Positions 1 to 7,340 of a DNA stretch of 56,769 nucleotides are shown in pieces (position 1 is the stretch's first letter; the number at the start of each line of letters is the position of its first letter). Made by a program: the position numbers and the translations under genes. Origin of the DNA: Nitrospira sp. (lineage in GTDB: Bacteria; Nitrospirota; Nitrospiria; Nitrospirales; Nitrospiraceae). Location of the stretch: NCBI GenBank assembly GCA_016873515.1, contig VGXB01000010.1, positions 1-56,769 of the forward strand, given 5' to 3'. The notes below the pieces were generated by a model, which worked only from the letters and a program-made list of their open reading frames with translations, searched no databases and was not told the origin of the DNA.

Positions 1-17
1 CATGTCCCGATCAAGGT

Positions 18-140
18 TCAATGCGCCGATTCTCGCAGGCGCGGGGTCACTTCGACCCGACGATTTGCAAATAAATCAGTGCGTCCGTTAATAATAAAGT
101 GCCCCATGATTTGCGCGAACAGTGGCTTGCCCGTGTTCAT
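18..140 (-). pseudogene. IS4-type (DUF4372) transposase N-terminal remnant
   Basis: A 40-codon reading frame starts with MNTGKPLFAQIMG behind a GGAG ribosome site 7 bases upstream. That opening closely resembles the start of IS4-family transposases with a DUF4372 N-terminal domain, which I recall as MNTGKTLFAQ-. After about 13 residues the similarity is lost, the rest is not transposase-like, and the frame stops. I infer a deletion or junction remnant of an insertion sequence. The identification rests on a short stretch, so it is tentative. Confidence 0.4.
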
Positions 141-321
141 AGTTCATCTCCGAAGAAATCAATCTCTGGACGTTACTTAAACTGGAATACGGATAAATTG
201 ATTTCAAATCGGCACCACAATAAATCGTTCTCTAACCCGCCCCATACTCATTATTGAGACGGATAGCTGCAAGTTAACGGGACACTACTGATCAAACTCA
301 TGAGATCCCTATCTAGCGAAG
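141..321. other. Intergenic, no gene seen
   Basis: No convincing reading frame, RNA gene or repeat is visible here. It may contain the leader and terminal region of the transposase remnant that lies before it. Confidence 0.4.
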
Positions 322-606
322 TTACATTGCCTCATCGCTTGGCAAAGATCGTCCAGCAGGCTGGACCGTCATTGACTCTTGACGAATGCGGCGATTACGT
401 AAGATGACGGGATCGAGGATGTCACCACACTGGACGCATCGTGTTATGACACAATCCAACTCACCCGCGCTGTTCAGCAGATCTGTCGACATCTCCTTGA
501 CCATTAAACCGCCGCATCTCAGACAGGATGAGTGAGGCAGCGCCAACGACAGAGCTGATTCACTCGCCATCTGGCCGATTGTCTTTTTTTGCTCCGCTTT
601 TGCCAT
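322..606 (-). CDS. Small two-CxxC zinc-ribbon-like protein
   Basis: A 94-residue protein of unknown function. The start at 606 is chosen because GGAGG lies 6-7 bases before that ATG; a longer frame back to 633 lacks this. Two cysteine pairs, CLRC and CVQC about 29 residues apart, suggest one zinc-ribbon or rubredoxin-like knuckle. The gene is divergent from the first CarH-like regulator and has its own TTGACA-17-TATAAA promoter. A motif shared with the regulator promoter lies just after the expected transcription start, so the regulator probably controls it. Another small protein at 20285-20437 has the same two-CxxC plan. Function could be regulatory, redox or metal-related. Confidence 0.75.
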   Translation of the reverse strand: MAKAEQKKTIGQMASESALSLALPHSSCLRCGGLMVKEMSTDLLNSAGELDCVITRCVQCGDILDPVILRNRRIRQESMTVQPAGRSLPSDEAM

Positions 607-626
607 AATGACCTCCATTGGATCGT

Positions 627-640
627 AGTTCAATGTTTGT
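627..640 (-). promoter_or_regulatory. CarH-module operator candidate 1a
   Basis: Minus-strand sequence ACAAACATTGAACT. It is one of four copies of a motif approximated by ACAAACAnTGnACw in the window. It lies about +9 to +22 relative to the predicted start of the zinc-ribbon transcript, where a bound repressor would block elongation. Operator function is inferred. Confidence 0.5.
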
Positions 641-655
641 CATATGTATGTCTAA

Positions 656-684
656 TTTATAATCACAAATGTCCAATGTGTCAA
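656..684 (-). promoter_or_regulatory. Sigma-70 promoter of the zinc-ribbon gene
   Basis: On the minus strand TTGACA (679-684), a 17-base spacer and TATAAA (656-661) form a near-consensus promoter. It drives the gene ending at 322. Confidence 0.65.
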
Positions 685-701
685 GTGTCATTTATGATAT
701 T

Positions 702-730
702 TTGACAAACATTGAACATTATAATAGGAT
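702..730 (+). promoter_or_regulatory. Promoter of the first CarH-like regulator
   Basis: TTGACA (702-707), a 17-base spacer and TAGGAT (725-730). The start codon at 744 is only about 7 bases after the expected transcription start and has no Shine-Dalgarno sequence, so the mRNA is probably almost leaderless. The same layout occurs upstream of the second regulator. Confidence 0.65.
705..718 (+). promoter_or_regulatory. CarH-module operator candidate 1b
   Basis: ACAAACATTGAACA, overlapping the -35 box and spacer of the regulator promoter. It is inverted relative to copy 1a, 78 bases away. The position fits autorepression. Operator function is inferred from the four-fold recurrence. Confidence 0.5.
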
Positions 731-743
731 CTAGATATCGAAT

Positions 744-1661
744 ATGAATACTCATAGAATTCATAGAGTTGCAAAGCTTACGGGCCTCTCGCGAGATGTT
801 ATCCGCGTGTGGGAACGGCGGTTTGAAATCCTAAAACCGACTCGAGGATCCAATCGTTATCGCAATTATTCCGATGAAGATGTCGCGTTGCTGCGCTTCC
901 TGAAGGCGCAACTGGATACGGGAGCCTGGATCGGAGAGTTGTCGAAACTAGGACGTGAGGAATTGTTGCGGCGAGCACACGCCAGTGCGCCGCAAGTGTC
1001 ATTCGTCGACAATACCTTCAGCAGACTCTTGAAGGAACTGCTGTTCAGCTTGAATCCCTTCAATCGTCTGATCTTTGAGAAGCTTTTGAACAGTGCTGTG
1101 GCAATGATTCCCTTTGAAGAAGCGCTACATGGAATCTTGCTCCCGCTTCAGGAGCAAATTGGGCAGCTTTGGCACGACGGTCATCTGGACGTGGCCATCG
1201 AACATTACGTTACACGGCAAATCCAACAAAAGATTTTCTCCGCCATGAATCAGCTTCCAGTCGCTGAGTTTGGTGCCAAAGTGGTCGTGGCCTGCCCACC
1301 TCGCGAAGAACACGACATTGCCGCGTTTGCAGTGGCGTATCGATGTCGTATTCGCGGCTGCCGAGTTCACTATTTGGGAGCCAATGTGCCTCTCGTCTCA
1401 CTGGCCAGGCTCTGTGAGCAGGTGGAGCCGGATCTGACCATCATGTCATTTCCTGTCGCACTTCCTAAAGCCAATGCGACTGAGCTAGTTCAAGCTCTTG
1501 CCGATGAAGTGTGTCCCACTTCCGATCTAGCCGTCGGTGGACATGGCGCGCTCGCCATGCGTGACATTTTCATGACATACGATATTGCGGTTCTGGAGAA
1601 TTTCGCTGACTTGGATCACAGGCTGGATCGATTGATAAGACACCCCGTCTTTCGCAGATGA
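744..1661 (+). CDS. MerR-type regulator with B12-binding domain (CarH/LitR-like)
   Basis: 305 residues. Residues 4-75 form a MerR helix-turn-helix (RIHRVAKLTGLSRDVIRVWERR). Residues about 90-170 are the helical cobalamin cap, with the CarH signature W143-x9-E153-H154, which in CarH shields adenosylcobalamin and allows photolysis. Residues 178-300 form the Rossmann B12-binding domain. The lower-ligand motif ExHxxG reads E188-x-H190-x-x-A193, so the histidine is kept but the glycine is alanine. CarH-type proteins are tetrameric repressors released by light. Light or B12 sensing here is inferred. It is co-directional with the DCC gene at 1680 and divergent from the zinc-ribbon gene. It closely resembles the regulator at 5047, so the two are paralogues. 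Confidence 0.88.
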   Translation: MNTHRIHRVAKLTGLSRDVIRVWERRFEILKPTRGSNRYRNYSDEDVALLRFLKAQLDTGAWIGELSKLGREELLRRAHASAPQVSFVDNTFSRLLKELLFSLNPFNRLIFEKLLNSAVAMIPFEEALHGILLPLQEQIGQLWHDGHLDVAIEHYVTRQIQQKIFSAMNQLPVAEFGAKVVVACPPREEHDIAAFAVAYRCRIRGCRVHYLGANVPLVSLARLCEQVEPDLTIMSFPVALPKANATELVQALADEVCPTSDLAVGGHGALAMRDIFMTYDIAVLENFADLDHRLDRLIRHPVFRR

Positions 1662-1679
1662 CCAGGAGGGGCCGATCAG

Positions 1680-2087
1680 ATGGCATCTTACCCGCTCACA
1701 GTATTCTATGACGGAGCCTGCCCTCTTTGCGATCGAGAAATCGCCCTTATGAAGTACTTGGACAAGCGTGGGAGGTTGAAATTTTCCGACTTTTCACGGC
1801 CGGACTTTGCCCTAACATCAATAAACATATCTCCCGCTGAACTTGGGAGAATCATTCATGCCCATTGGGATGACGGGCCCGTCATCACCGGCGTCGATGT
1901 GTTCCGAGCTATGTGGGAAGCCGTCGGCCTAGGATTCTTGGCGAGGCTCAGCCGTCTTTCTTTCGTCGAGCCACTTCTCGTGAAGGCCTATACATGGTTC
2001 GCACGTAATCGATTGAGACTCACTGGTCGGCTGCACGCCTGCGGAGGAGACGCATGCACAGGTCCTGCAGGCCGGAACAGTCTGTAA
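1680..2087 (+). CDS. DCC-family thiol-disulfide oxidoreductase-like protein (DUF393)
   Basis: 135 residues with the family signature near the N-terminus, YDGACPLCDREI, containing the CxxC pair. The family is small, thioredoxin-like and poorly characterised. The length is normal for the family. An AGGAGG-type site precedes the ATG, and the gene begins 19 bases after the first CarH-like regulator, so the two are probably one transcript. DCC proteins accompany light- or B12-regulated genes in other bacteria in my recollection, but I cannot confirm that here. Two further cysteines near the C-terminus (CGGDAC) are a local feature. The substrate is unknown. Confidence 0.85.
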   Translation: MASYPLTVFYDGACPLCDREIALMKYLDKRGRLKFSDFSRPDFALTSINISPAELGRIIHAHWDDGPVITGVDVFRAMWEAVGLGFLARLSRLSFVEPLLVKAYTWFARNRLRLTGRLHACGGDACTGPAGRNSL

Positions 2088-2151
2088 ACGGGCAGGATGA
2101 TCGTCTCCTGCCCGCTCGTACATGTCAACCTTCGCTATAGACGTTCATCCA

Positions 2152-2538
2152 TTACTTGCCTTGAGAGAGATGAGTGACGGCATTTTCAGCGCGCCTCGTG
2201 GCCACGTCGGCATGACCAGCCTTACCATGCTCAATCGCCTCTTTTAGATGAGTAATCGCTTCTGCCAAATGCGGACTCTCGCCTCCTTTCAGGGCCAGCT
2301 GCAGCGACGCTTCGGCATGGGTCACAAGCTTCTCAGCATGGCCCTGTTTGCCGTGATTCACCGCTTCCGTCGCTTGCTCGATAGCATCCTTGATGTTTTG
2401 CTTTTCTTGACGCACGACATCACGTCGTGCCCCACCTTCTCCGAATGCTGACTGGATCGGCATACCTGTGGTGATCACCATGGTTAACAATCCCGTCAGC
2501 ACAGTGGCTAGTCGTAGACTATGTCCTGTCATATACAT
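2152..2538 (-). CDS. smbP: Small metal-binding periplasmic protein (SmbP-like)
   Basis: 128 residues. A signal peptide occupies about residues 1-33 (cleavage near AFG-EGG). The mature part is a charged four-helix-type sequence with repeated His-containing segments such as EAIEHGKAGHADVA and EAVNHGKQGHAEKL. SmbP from Nitrosomonas europaea is a small histidine-rich periplasmic copper-binding protein with this repeat style. The likely role is metal buffering in the periplasm. GGGGAG lies 4 bases before the first ATG; a second ATG two codons later is possible. A short reading frame with an early stop lies just upstream (2574-2735). Confidence 0.8.
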   Translation of the reverse strand: MYMTGHSLRLATVLTGLLTMVITTGMPIQSAFGEGGARRDVVRQEKQNIKDAIEQATEAVNHGKQGHAEKLVTHAEASLQLALKGGESPHLAEAITHLKEAIEHGKAGHADVATRRAENAVTHLSQGK

Positions 2539-2573
2539 ACAGCTCCCCTTTATTCAAAGACGTTAGATCACAC

Positions 2574-2735
2574 TTATTGAACTCGCGTCGTTAGGACCGG
2601 GCACCAGACCGCCATACTGGCCGCCTCTTCTGAAGCTGAGGATATCACGAGACCATCCTCAGTCAAATGACTTGCCGATGCAGTCAAATCCTGTCTCGGA
2701 ACATGACCGACGTCACTTTTTCACAGGAAACGCAT
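2574..2735 (-). other. Leader-like ORF MRFL-stop upstream of smbP, or nonsense-broken small gene
   Basis: A very strong ribosome site GAGGAGG (2742-2748) sits 6 bases before an ATG at 2735. The frame reads M-R-F-L and then TGA (2721-2723). The same frame then stays open for 48 more codons to TAA at 2574, 35 bases before smbP. It is either a four-codon leader peptide or a small gene killed by a stop. Other genes here use TGA as stop, so recoding is unlikely. Confidence 0.3.
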
Positions 2736-2983
2736 GGGATACCTCCTCGGTTTAATGTGAAAACAACGACAGCTATTAATAGTGTGCTCACTCGTGAGCG
2801 TTGGGAGCCCTCCCTGATCGGTCAGGCGCGGCATGTCAGTTGCCCCCTTTCTTCTCTCCTTCACAACCATCGTGTTCTACTCTGTACGAGCGCTGAGATG
2901 TATCTCTGAAACTTCCTTTGCCACCACGTCCTGGTGGTGATCAATGCACTCTCGACAGCAATGACAGAGCCACGACCTAAAAC
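2736..2983. other. Intergenic gap upstream of smbP
   Basis: Together with the leader-like frame this forms a gap of about 445 bases between the smbP and cytochrome-SUMF1 genes. It contains a CCACCA/TGGTGG hairpin near 2921-2937 without a U-run and a CTCAC/GTGAG inverted repeat near 2788-2799. I see no convincing gene. Confidence 0.4.
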
Positions 2984-4186
2984 CTACGGATTCCTTGCAC
3001 ATCTGAACCCGCTGTTAAAGTTGCGATACGCCGGTGAGTCGACGTCGGTCGTCGAGGGGGTGTTGAGGTCCCGGCGTGCAGAGCGCAGGCTCTCGGGGGC
3101 CATATCCCACGAGCCGCCCCGCATCACTTTGAATTTGCCGCTTTTCGGTCCCAGCGGGTTTCGTGCTGGGCTGGTCGCATAATAGTCAGGGTCATACCAG
3201 TCGTTTACCCATTCCCAGACATTACCCGCCATGTCATAGACCCCGTAGGGGCTCTTACCGCGTTTCAATTGCCCCACCAGTACCAGCGCATCATGCTTAT
3301 TCCACTTATCCTTCTCCTGCCCATAATTGGCTCGGCTTGGATCGGGTGGATCATTGCCCCATGGATAGATCCGCCCGTCCGTCCCCCGTGCCGCCTTCTC
3401 CCATTCTGCTTCTGTCGGCAGCCGTTTACCGGCCCACTTGCAATAGTTGTTCGCATCCTCCCAATCAACATTGACAACCGGGCGGTTCTGATGAGGGCGC
3501 TCGTCCATCGTCGACCACATCGGCGGAGGGTATGTACTGACAGCATCCAGAAACTTCGCATATTGCCCGACCGTTACTTCATAGACATCGATATAATAGG
3601 TATTGAGAAACACCTTGTGCTCGGGCTTTTCATTGTCACTACCTTCGTTGCTCCCCATGGTGAAATCCCCGGCGGGCACGAGCACCATAGGACTCACATT
3701 TTTGAGCTTAATCTTCTCCGGTCGCTTGTCCCCCGTATAATCTTTGTGTTCGACAGATTTTCCTCCATGTGAGAAGGTATGCATGAATGCGACAACTTGC
3801 CAGATCTGGTCTTCTGAGAGGAGCGATTTGTATGGCATCATTGGCGTCTTTGGAATCCCTTCAGCCACCCGCCAGAACCAATAGCTATCTGAGAAGCGTT
3901 TAATATGTTTCAGGCTGCGAACCCCCTCCCCACTTCTTACTGGTTCACCGTCCTCGCCATGGCAACCAGTGCAAGAGACCTTTGGGTTGGCTTCACCGAA
4001 ATAAATATCTTTTCCCTCCTTGATGATCTTTGGATTCGTCCACCAGCCAGCTGGCATTTTTTTCTTGGCATAAGCGGCTGACACTGGATCTAACGGCATA
4101 AGTTCGGCTGAAATGGCGATCCCTTCTGAGAGAGTCAGGACCGCTACCAACAGCATGATACATTGCGCGATTATCCTGTCACTCAT
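2984..4186 (-). CDS. Fusion of cytochrome c and SUMF1/formylglycine-enzyme-like domain
   Basis: 400 residues, with GGAG 8 bases before the start. Residues 1-27 are a signal peptide. Residues about 50-145 form a class I cytochrome c with one heme site, C72-x-x-C75-H76, and a methionine-rich distal-ligand region (TPMMPYKS). Residues about 165-398 are an FGE-sulfatase/SUMF1 domain with family stretches such as VPAGDFTMGSNEG, KRLPTEAEWEKAARG and the C-terminal GFRCARNP. SUMF1-type domains include formylglycine-generating enzymes and NirV-like nitrite-reductase accessories. The fusion suggests a periplasmic redox protein. It lies 108 bases behind the tetraheme cytochrome gene, so both may share the promoter near the second B12 regulator. 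Confidence 0.85.
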   Translation of the reverse strand: MSDRIIAQCIMLLVAVLTLSEGIAISAELMPLDPVSAAYAKKKMPAGWWTNPKIIKEGKDIYFGEANPKVSCTGCHGEDGEPVRSGEGVRSLKHIKRFSDSYWFWRVAEGIPKTPMMPYKSLLSEDQIWQVVAFMHTFSHGGKSVEHKDYTGDKRPEKIKLKNVSPMVLVPAGDFTMGSNEGSDNEKPEHKVFLNTYYIDVYEVTVGQYAKFLDAVSTYPPPMWSTMDERPHQNRPVVNVDWEDANNYCKWAGKRLPTEAEWEKAARGTDGRIYPWGNDPPDPSRANYGQEKDKWNKHDALVLVGQLKRGKSPYGVYDMAGNVWEWVNDWYDPDYYATSPARNPLGPKSGKFKVMRGGSWDMAPESLRSARRDLNTPSTTDVDSPAYRNFNSGFRCARNP

Positions 4187-4294
4187 GCAGGATCTCCTAT
4201 TGCCACCTCAACTTATTGCACAACTGATAGTGCTTTACTATCAATTGGATAATATCATGTTGACTTTGGATCAGGACAGGTCACAATAAATAGA

Positions 4295-4912
4295 CTAGTC
4301 CTTTTCATCCTCGTCTTTTGTTTCTTTTTGCACTTCTTTCAAGACCATCACACCCTGAACTCGGCTCGCATTGAGATCGCTCTCCGGGACTTTCTTATGG
4401 ACAAGATTCTGATGGCAATCGATGCAAGTGGCGCCTTCGGTTTCCATCTTTTTGTGTGCGGCTTTCGCGGAGGCCCCGGGTGGCTTAGTATTCTTATGGC
4501 ATTCTCGACAGGTGACGCTATCCCAGTTCTTTAAGGACATACGAGCGTAATGGGCCATAATTGGGCGACGCTCATTAAACTTTTCGATCGTCGAATAGTC
4601 ATACTTCATCTCCGCGAGGACTGCCCTTGTCCCATCATAGATGTGGGTCCAGAGAGCCAGATGGAAATTTCCTAATCCTTGCGGGACATGGCAGTCCTTG
4701 CAGCCTGGATCTGCCCCTAGCGCCCCATAGTGGGACGACTTTTTTAGCTCCTCATAGGGGTAAGTCTGGGAATGGCAGCTCACGCAGAACTCAGTTCTCG
4801 AGAGAGCATGCTCCCCGCCGAAGACCACGGCAATTCCTCCAACCATGAGAAAGGCGCCAACAAGCAGAGCGCCCCCCGATGCGCTTAAGTACTGGCGGAT
4901 TTTCCCTACCAT
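4295..4912 (-). CDS. NapC/NirT/NrfH-family tetraheme cytochrome c
   Basis: 205 residues. One N-terminal membrane helix (about residues 14-32) anchors a periplasmic domain with four heme sites: CVSCH (43-47), CKDCH (71-75), CRECH and CIDCH. This matches quinol-oxidising NapC/NirT/NrfH proteins, which pass electrons from the membrane quinol pool to periplasmic reductases. A charged tail ends the protein. GGAG lies 6 bases before the ATG. It is divergent from the second CarH-like regulator, with a TTGACA-type promoter and a shared operator motif in its leader. The partner is probably the downstream cytochrome-SUMF1 protein, by context only. Confidence 0.88.
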   Translation of the reverse strand: MVGKIRQYLSASGGALLVGAFLMVGGIAVVFGGEHALSRTEFCVSCHSQTYPYEELKKSSHYGALGADPGCKDCHVPQGLGNFHLALWTHIYDGTRAVLAEMKYDYSTIEKFNERRPIMAHYARMSLKNWDSVTCRECHKNTKPPGASAKAAHKKMETEGATCIDCHQNLVHKKVPESDLNASRVQGVMVLKEVQKETKDEDEKD

Positions 4913-4930
4913 AATGAACTCCTTATTGTA

Positions 4931-4944
4931 TGTTCACTGTTTGT
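4931..4944 (-). promoter_or_regulatory. CarH-module operator candidate 2a
   Basis: Minus-strand ACAAACAGTGAACA, in the 5' leader of the tetraheme cytochrome gene at about +10 to +22 from the predicted start. The placement is the same as copy 1a in the first module. Confidence 0.5.
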
Positions 4945-4959
4945 TTCTCCAATGTCTAA

Positions 4960-4987
4960 TGTATAGATCATTATGTCAGCGTGTCAA
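4960..4987 (-). promoter_or_regulatory. Promoter of the cytochrome operon
   Basis: On the minus strand TTGACA (4982-4987), a 16-base spacer and TATACA (4960-4965). It mirrors the zinc-ribbon promoter of the first module. Confidence 0.6.
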
Positions 4988-5006
4988 GCCTTATGGCAAT
5001 AAATCT

Positions 5007-5035
5007 TTGACAAACACTGTACATTATAATAGGAT
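5007..5035 (+). promoter_or_regulatory. Promoter of the second CarH-like regulator
   Basis: TTGACA (5007-5012), a 17-base spacer and TAGGAT (5030-5035), identical in layout to the promoter at 702-730. The ATG is 11 bases after the -10 box, so the transcript is nearly leaderless. Confidence 0.65.
5010..5023 (+). promoter_or_regulatory. CarH-module operator candidate 2b
   Basis: ACAAACACTGTACA, overlapping the -35 box and spacer of the regulator promoter. It is inverted relative to copy 2a and 79 bases away, against 78 in the first module. Confidence 0.5.
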
Positions 5036-5046
5036 TTGAATTATCA

Positions 5047-5964
5047 ATGTATAATCATAGAATTCATCGAGTTGCGAAGTTGACCGACCTCTCAAAAGCT
5101 GTAATACGGGTCTGGGAGAGGCGGTATGGACTTGTCAAACCTTTGCGGAGCGCCAACCGTTATCGGGAATATACCGATGAAGACGTAGCCCTGCTGCGGT
5201 TCCTTAAAGAAGAGCTGAATCGCGGTTACACGATTGGCGTACTGGCAGATGAGGGACGAGAGTCACTGCTTCAGCGAATGCGCATGACCCTAATTCCGAA
5301 GCAGGAAGAGCTTACCCCGCACAAGAATCTGCTCAACGAACTGGTTTGGTGCCTTGATCCCCTCGACAAAATCCGCTTTGAGCAAAAACTTAACGGAGCA
5401 GTTGCCGTCATTTCGTTTGATGAGGCGGTACAGCGCATTCTCCTTCCCTTACAACTCCGCGTTGGCGAGCTGTGGCATGAAGGCCGGCTGAATATAGCCA
5501 TTGAACATTACGTCACGAAAGTTATCCAGCAGAAACTCTTCTCCGCAATGAATCAGCTGCCGATCAACGAGTTTGGCCCCCGCGTGCTGATCGCCTGTCC
5601 GAACGGTGAGTTTCATGAAATCGGCGCACAAGCCGTGGCTTACCTCACTGCGGCGCGTGGCTGCCATGTGTATTACCTGGGGCCCAATCTCCCACTGGAG
5701 GATTTGGAGGCGCTGTGCGAACGTGTGCGTCCGGACTTGATTCTTCTGTCCTTGACTGAAACGAAATCGGACGAAGAAGCACACCGCTTGCTCCAAGACC
5801 TACAATTACTCTCTCATCGCTGGCATATCGCAGTAGGCGGTAAGGGCGCAGTCGCTATGGAGCAACTCTTGGAGAATACGAAGATTGCGCTACTTAATGA
5901 TCTCGCAGCACTTCACAACCATCTCGCGAGCCTTTTTTCAATACAGCAACGGGCATTTCACTAA
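5047..5964 (+). CDS. MerR-type regulator with B12-binding domain, second paralogue
   Basis: 305 residues, the same length as its paralogue at 744 and colinear with it. Residues 4-75 form the MerR helix-turn-helix with RVWERRYGLVKP. The cap domain carries W143-x9-E153-H154, the CarH photosensor signature. The B12 motif is complete here: E188-x-H190-x-x-G193. By family knowledge it should bind adenosylcobalamin and repress in the dark, with release on light or loss of B12. Its own promoter and that of the divergent cytochrome genes carry the shared motif, suggesting autoregulation and control of a periplasmic electron-transfer branch. The effector is inferred. Confidence 0.9.
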   Translation: MYNHRIHRVAKLTDLSKAVIRVWERRYGLVKPLRSANRYREYTDEDVALLRFLKEELNRGYTIGVLADEGRESLLQRMRMTLIPKQEELTPHKNLLNELVWCLDPLDKIRFEQKLNGAVAVISFDEAVQRILLPLQLRVGELWHEGRLNIAIEHYVTKVIQQKLFSAMNQLPINEFGPRVLIACPNGEFHEIGAQAVAYLTAARGCHVYYLGPNLPLEDLEALCERVRPDLILLSLTETKSDEEAHRLLQDLQLLSHRWHIAVGGKGAVAMEQLLENTKIALLNDLAALHNHLASLFSIQQRAFH

Positions 5965-6035
5965 CTCTTCACCATTCTACTTTCTACTTGTCACAGAATC
6001 AGCAGATCACCTGACCGTCCAGGGCCCCATGCAAC

Positions 6036-6149
6036 CTAGTTTTCTTCGTCGTTCAGTGTAAGTTCGTCGATCACCTTGCCGATCTTGCAATGCCAGGCTG
6101 GCTCCAAATTGGGATGAGCCTTAGCCCTACCTGCGCATTCATCAGCCAC
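6036..6149 (-). CDS. Possible 37-residue small protein
   Basis: A short minus-strand frame from GTG, beginning MADECAGRAKAHPN and containing EPAWHCKIGKVIDEL, ends in TAG. The composition is protein-like and it uses no rare runs. There is no clear ribosome site, and an in-frame stop lies just upstream, so it could be the tail of an eroded gene. I do not recognise it. The rest of 5965-6211 shows nothing. Confidence 0.25.
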   Translation of the reverse strand: MADECAGRAKAHPNLEPAWHCKIGKVIDELTLNDEEN

Positions 6150-6211
6150 CCGAAACCATCGTCACGCTGACAAAGTGAATGCTCTCCGAGCGGGAACACG
6201 TCACAACGGAC

Positions 6212-7129
6212 TTAAGATTGACGGAAAGCCTCTATCGAAGGAATCGAGACATTGAGATTCTCGTGCAGGACCGATTCCTCGTCCAACCAGACATCGCCTT
6301 CGGGTTGACCAGTTGCCGTTGACTCGAGAGATTTGAAATCGAACAGCCGGGGGTCCATCAAGAGCGAGGGGGCGACATTGGTCAAAGCGGCAGCCATACT
6401 GTCGGAGCAACCAGGTGACTCCCGTTCCCAGTCACGGAGCCAGGTCTTCACCTTTTTCCGCTTCAGATCTTCCTGTGATCCACAGAGGTCACAGGGGATG
6501 ATGGGGAATGTCCGCAACTCAGCATAGCGCGCTAGATCCGCCTCTTTCACAAAGGCCAGCGGACGAATGACCAGATGCCGCCCGTCCTTCGACCGCAGCT
6601 TGGGTGGGATCGCTTTGAGTTTTCCGGTGTAGAACAGGTTCAGAAAGAGCGTCTCAACGATATCGTTGCGATGATGGCCCAGGGCGATCTTGGTGGCGCC
6701 GAGTTCCGTCGCTATCCGATAGAGATGGCCTCGCCGTAATCGCGAGCACAGCGAGCAAGTTGTCTGTCCCTCCGGAATCAGCCGCTTCACAATCGAATAG
6801 GTATCACGTGTCTCGATGTGGAAAGGCACACCCCGGCTTGCCAGATACTCAGGCAGCACATGGACCGGGAAGCCCGGCTGCTTTTGATCGAGATTGACGG
6901 CTACCAAATCAAACTTCACTGGCGCGCGGCGTTGCAAAACGAGGAGGATATCCAGCAAGCCATAACTGTCTTTGCCTCCCGACAAGCACACCATCACCTT
7001 GTCGCCGTCTTCGATGAGACGGTAGCCGGCGATGGCCTGGCCCACCAGCCGGCATAGCCGCGTTTGCAGTTTTTCCGTTTCCTCGTCCAGCTTGTGAAGC
7101 GGGGCGAGTGATGTGTCGGGCACGTGCAT
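6212..7129 (-). CDS. ttcA: tRNA 2-thiocytidine(32) synthetase TtcA
   Basis: About 305 residues. The PP-loop ATP motif [11 protein letters not shown] is near the N-terminus, followed by CSLC and later CDLCG, cysteines that fit the TtcA iron-sulfur and catalytic set. [17 protein letters not shown] is typical of the family. TtcA adenylates and thiolates cytidine 32 of certain tRNAs in the cytoplasm. The start is uncertain: ATG at 7129 gives a length close to E. coli TtcA, while a GTG at 7153 adds eight residues. Neither has a clear ribosome site. The gene stands alone. Confidence 0.9.
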   Translation of the reverse strand: MHVPDTSLAPLHKLDEETEKLQTRLCRLVGQAIAGYRLIEDGDKVMVCLSGGKDSYGLLDILLVLQRRAPVKFDLVAVNLDQKQPGFPVHVLPEYLASRGVPFHIETRDTYSIVKRLIPEGQTTCSLCSRLRRGHLYRIATELGATKIALGHHRNDIVETLFLNLFYTGKLKAIPPKLRSKDGRHLVIRPLAFVKEADLARYAELRTFPIIPCDLCGSQEDLKRKKVKTWLRDWERESPGCSDSMAAALTNVAPSLLMDPRLFDFKSLESTATGQPEGDVWLDEESVLHENLNVSIPSIEAFRQS

Positions 7130-7340
7130 AGGCAGGATTGTACCCGCTCGCACGACAGCCTGTCGACCGTGAGTCTTACAACGAGTGTTGTCGTGCGGCC
7201 TTGACTCTTTCGGACTGTTTCTCTGCTTGCTGCGGCTTCATCCTCCTCAACGCCGACTCCATCCAGCAGTGTCTTACGTTGCGCGTGCTATATTTTCTTA
7301 TGAACAAACAATCACGGGAAGATCCGACTGTTGAGGCGGT

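Noticed and set aside
2574-2735. TGA recoded as selenocysteine or tryptophan
   Set aside because: Many genes here end in TGA and no recoding signal is visible; a plain stop is simpler.
2921-2937. CCACCA/TGGTGG hairpin as a terminator
   Set aside because: No U-run follows on either strand, so it was not called a terminator.
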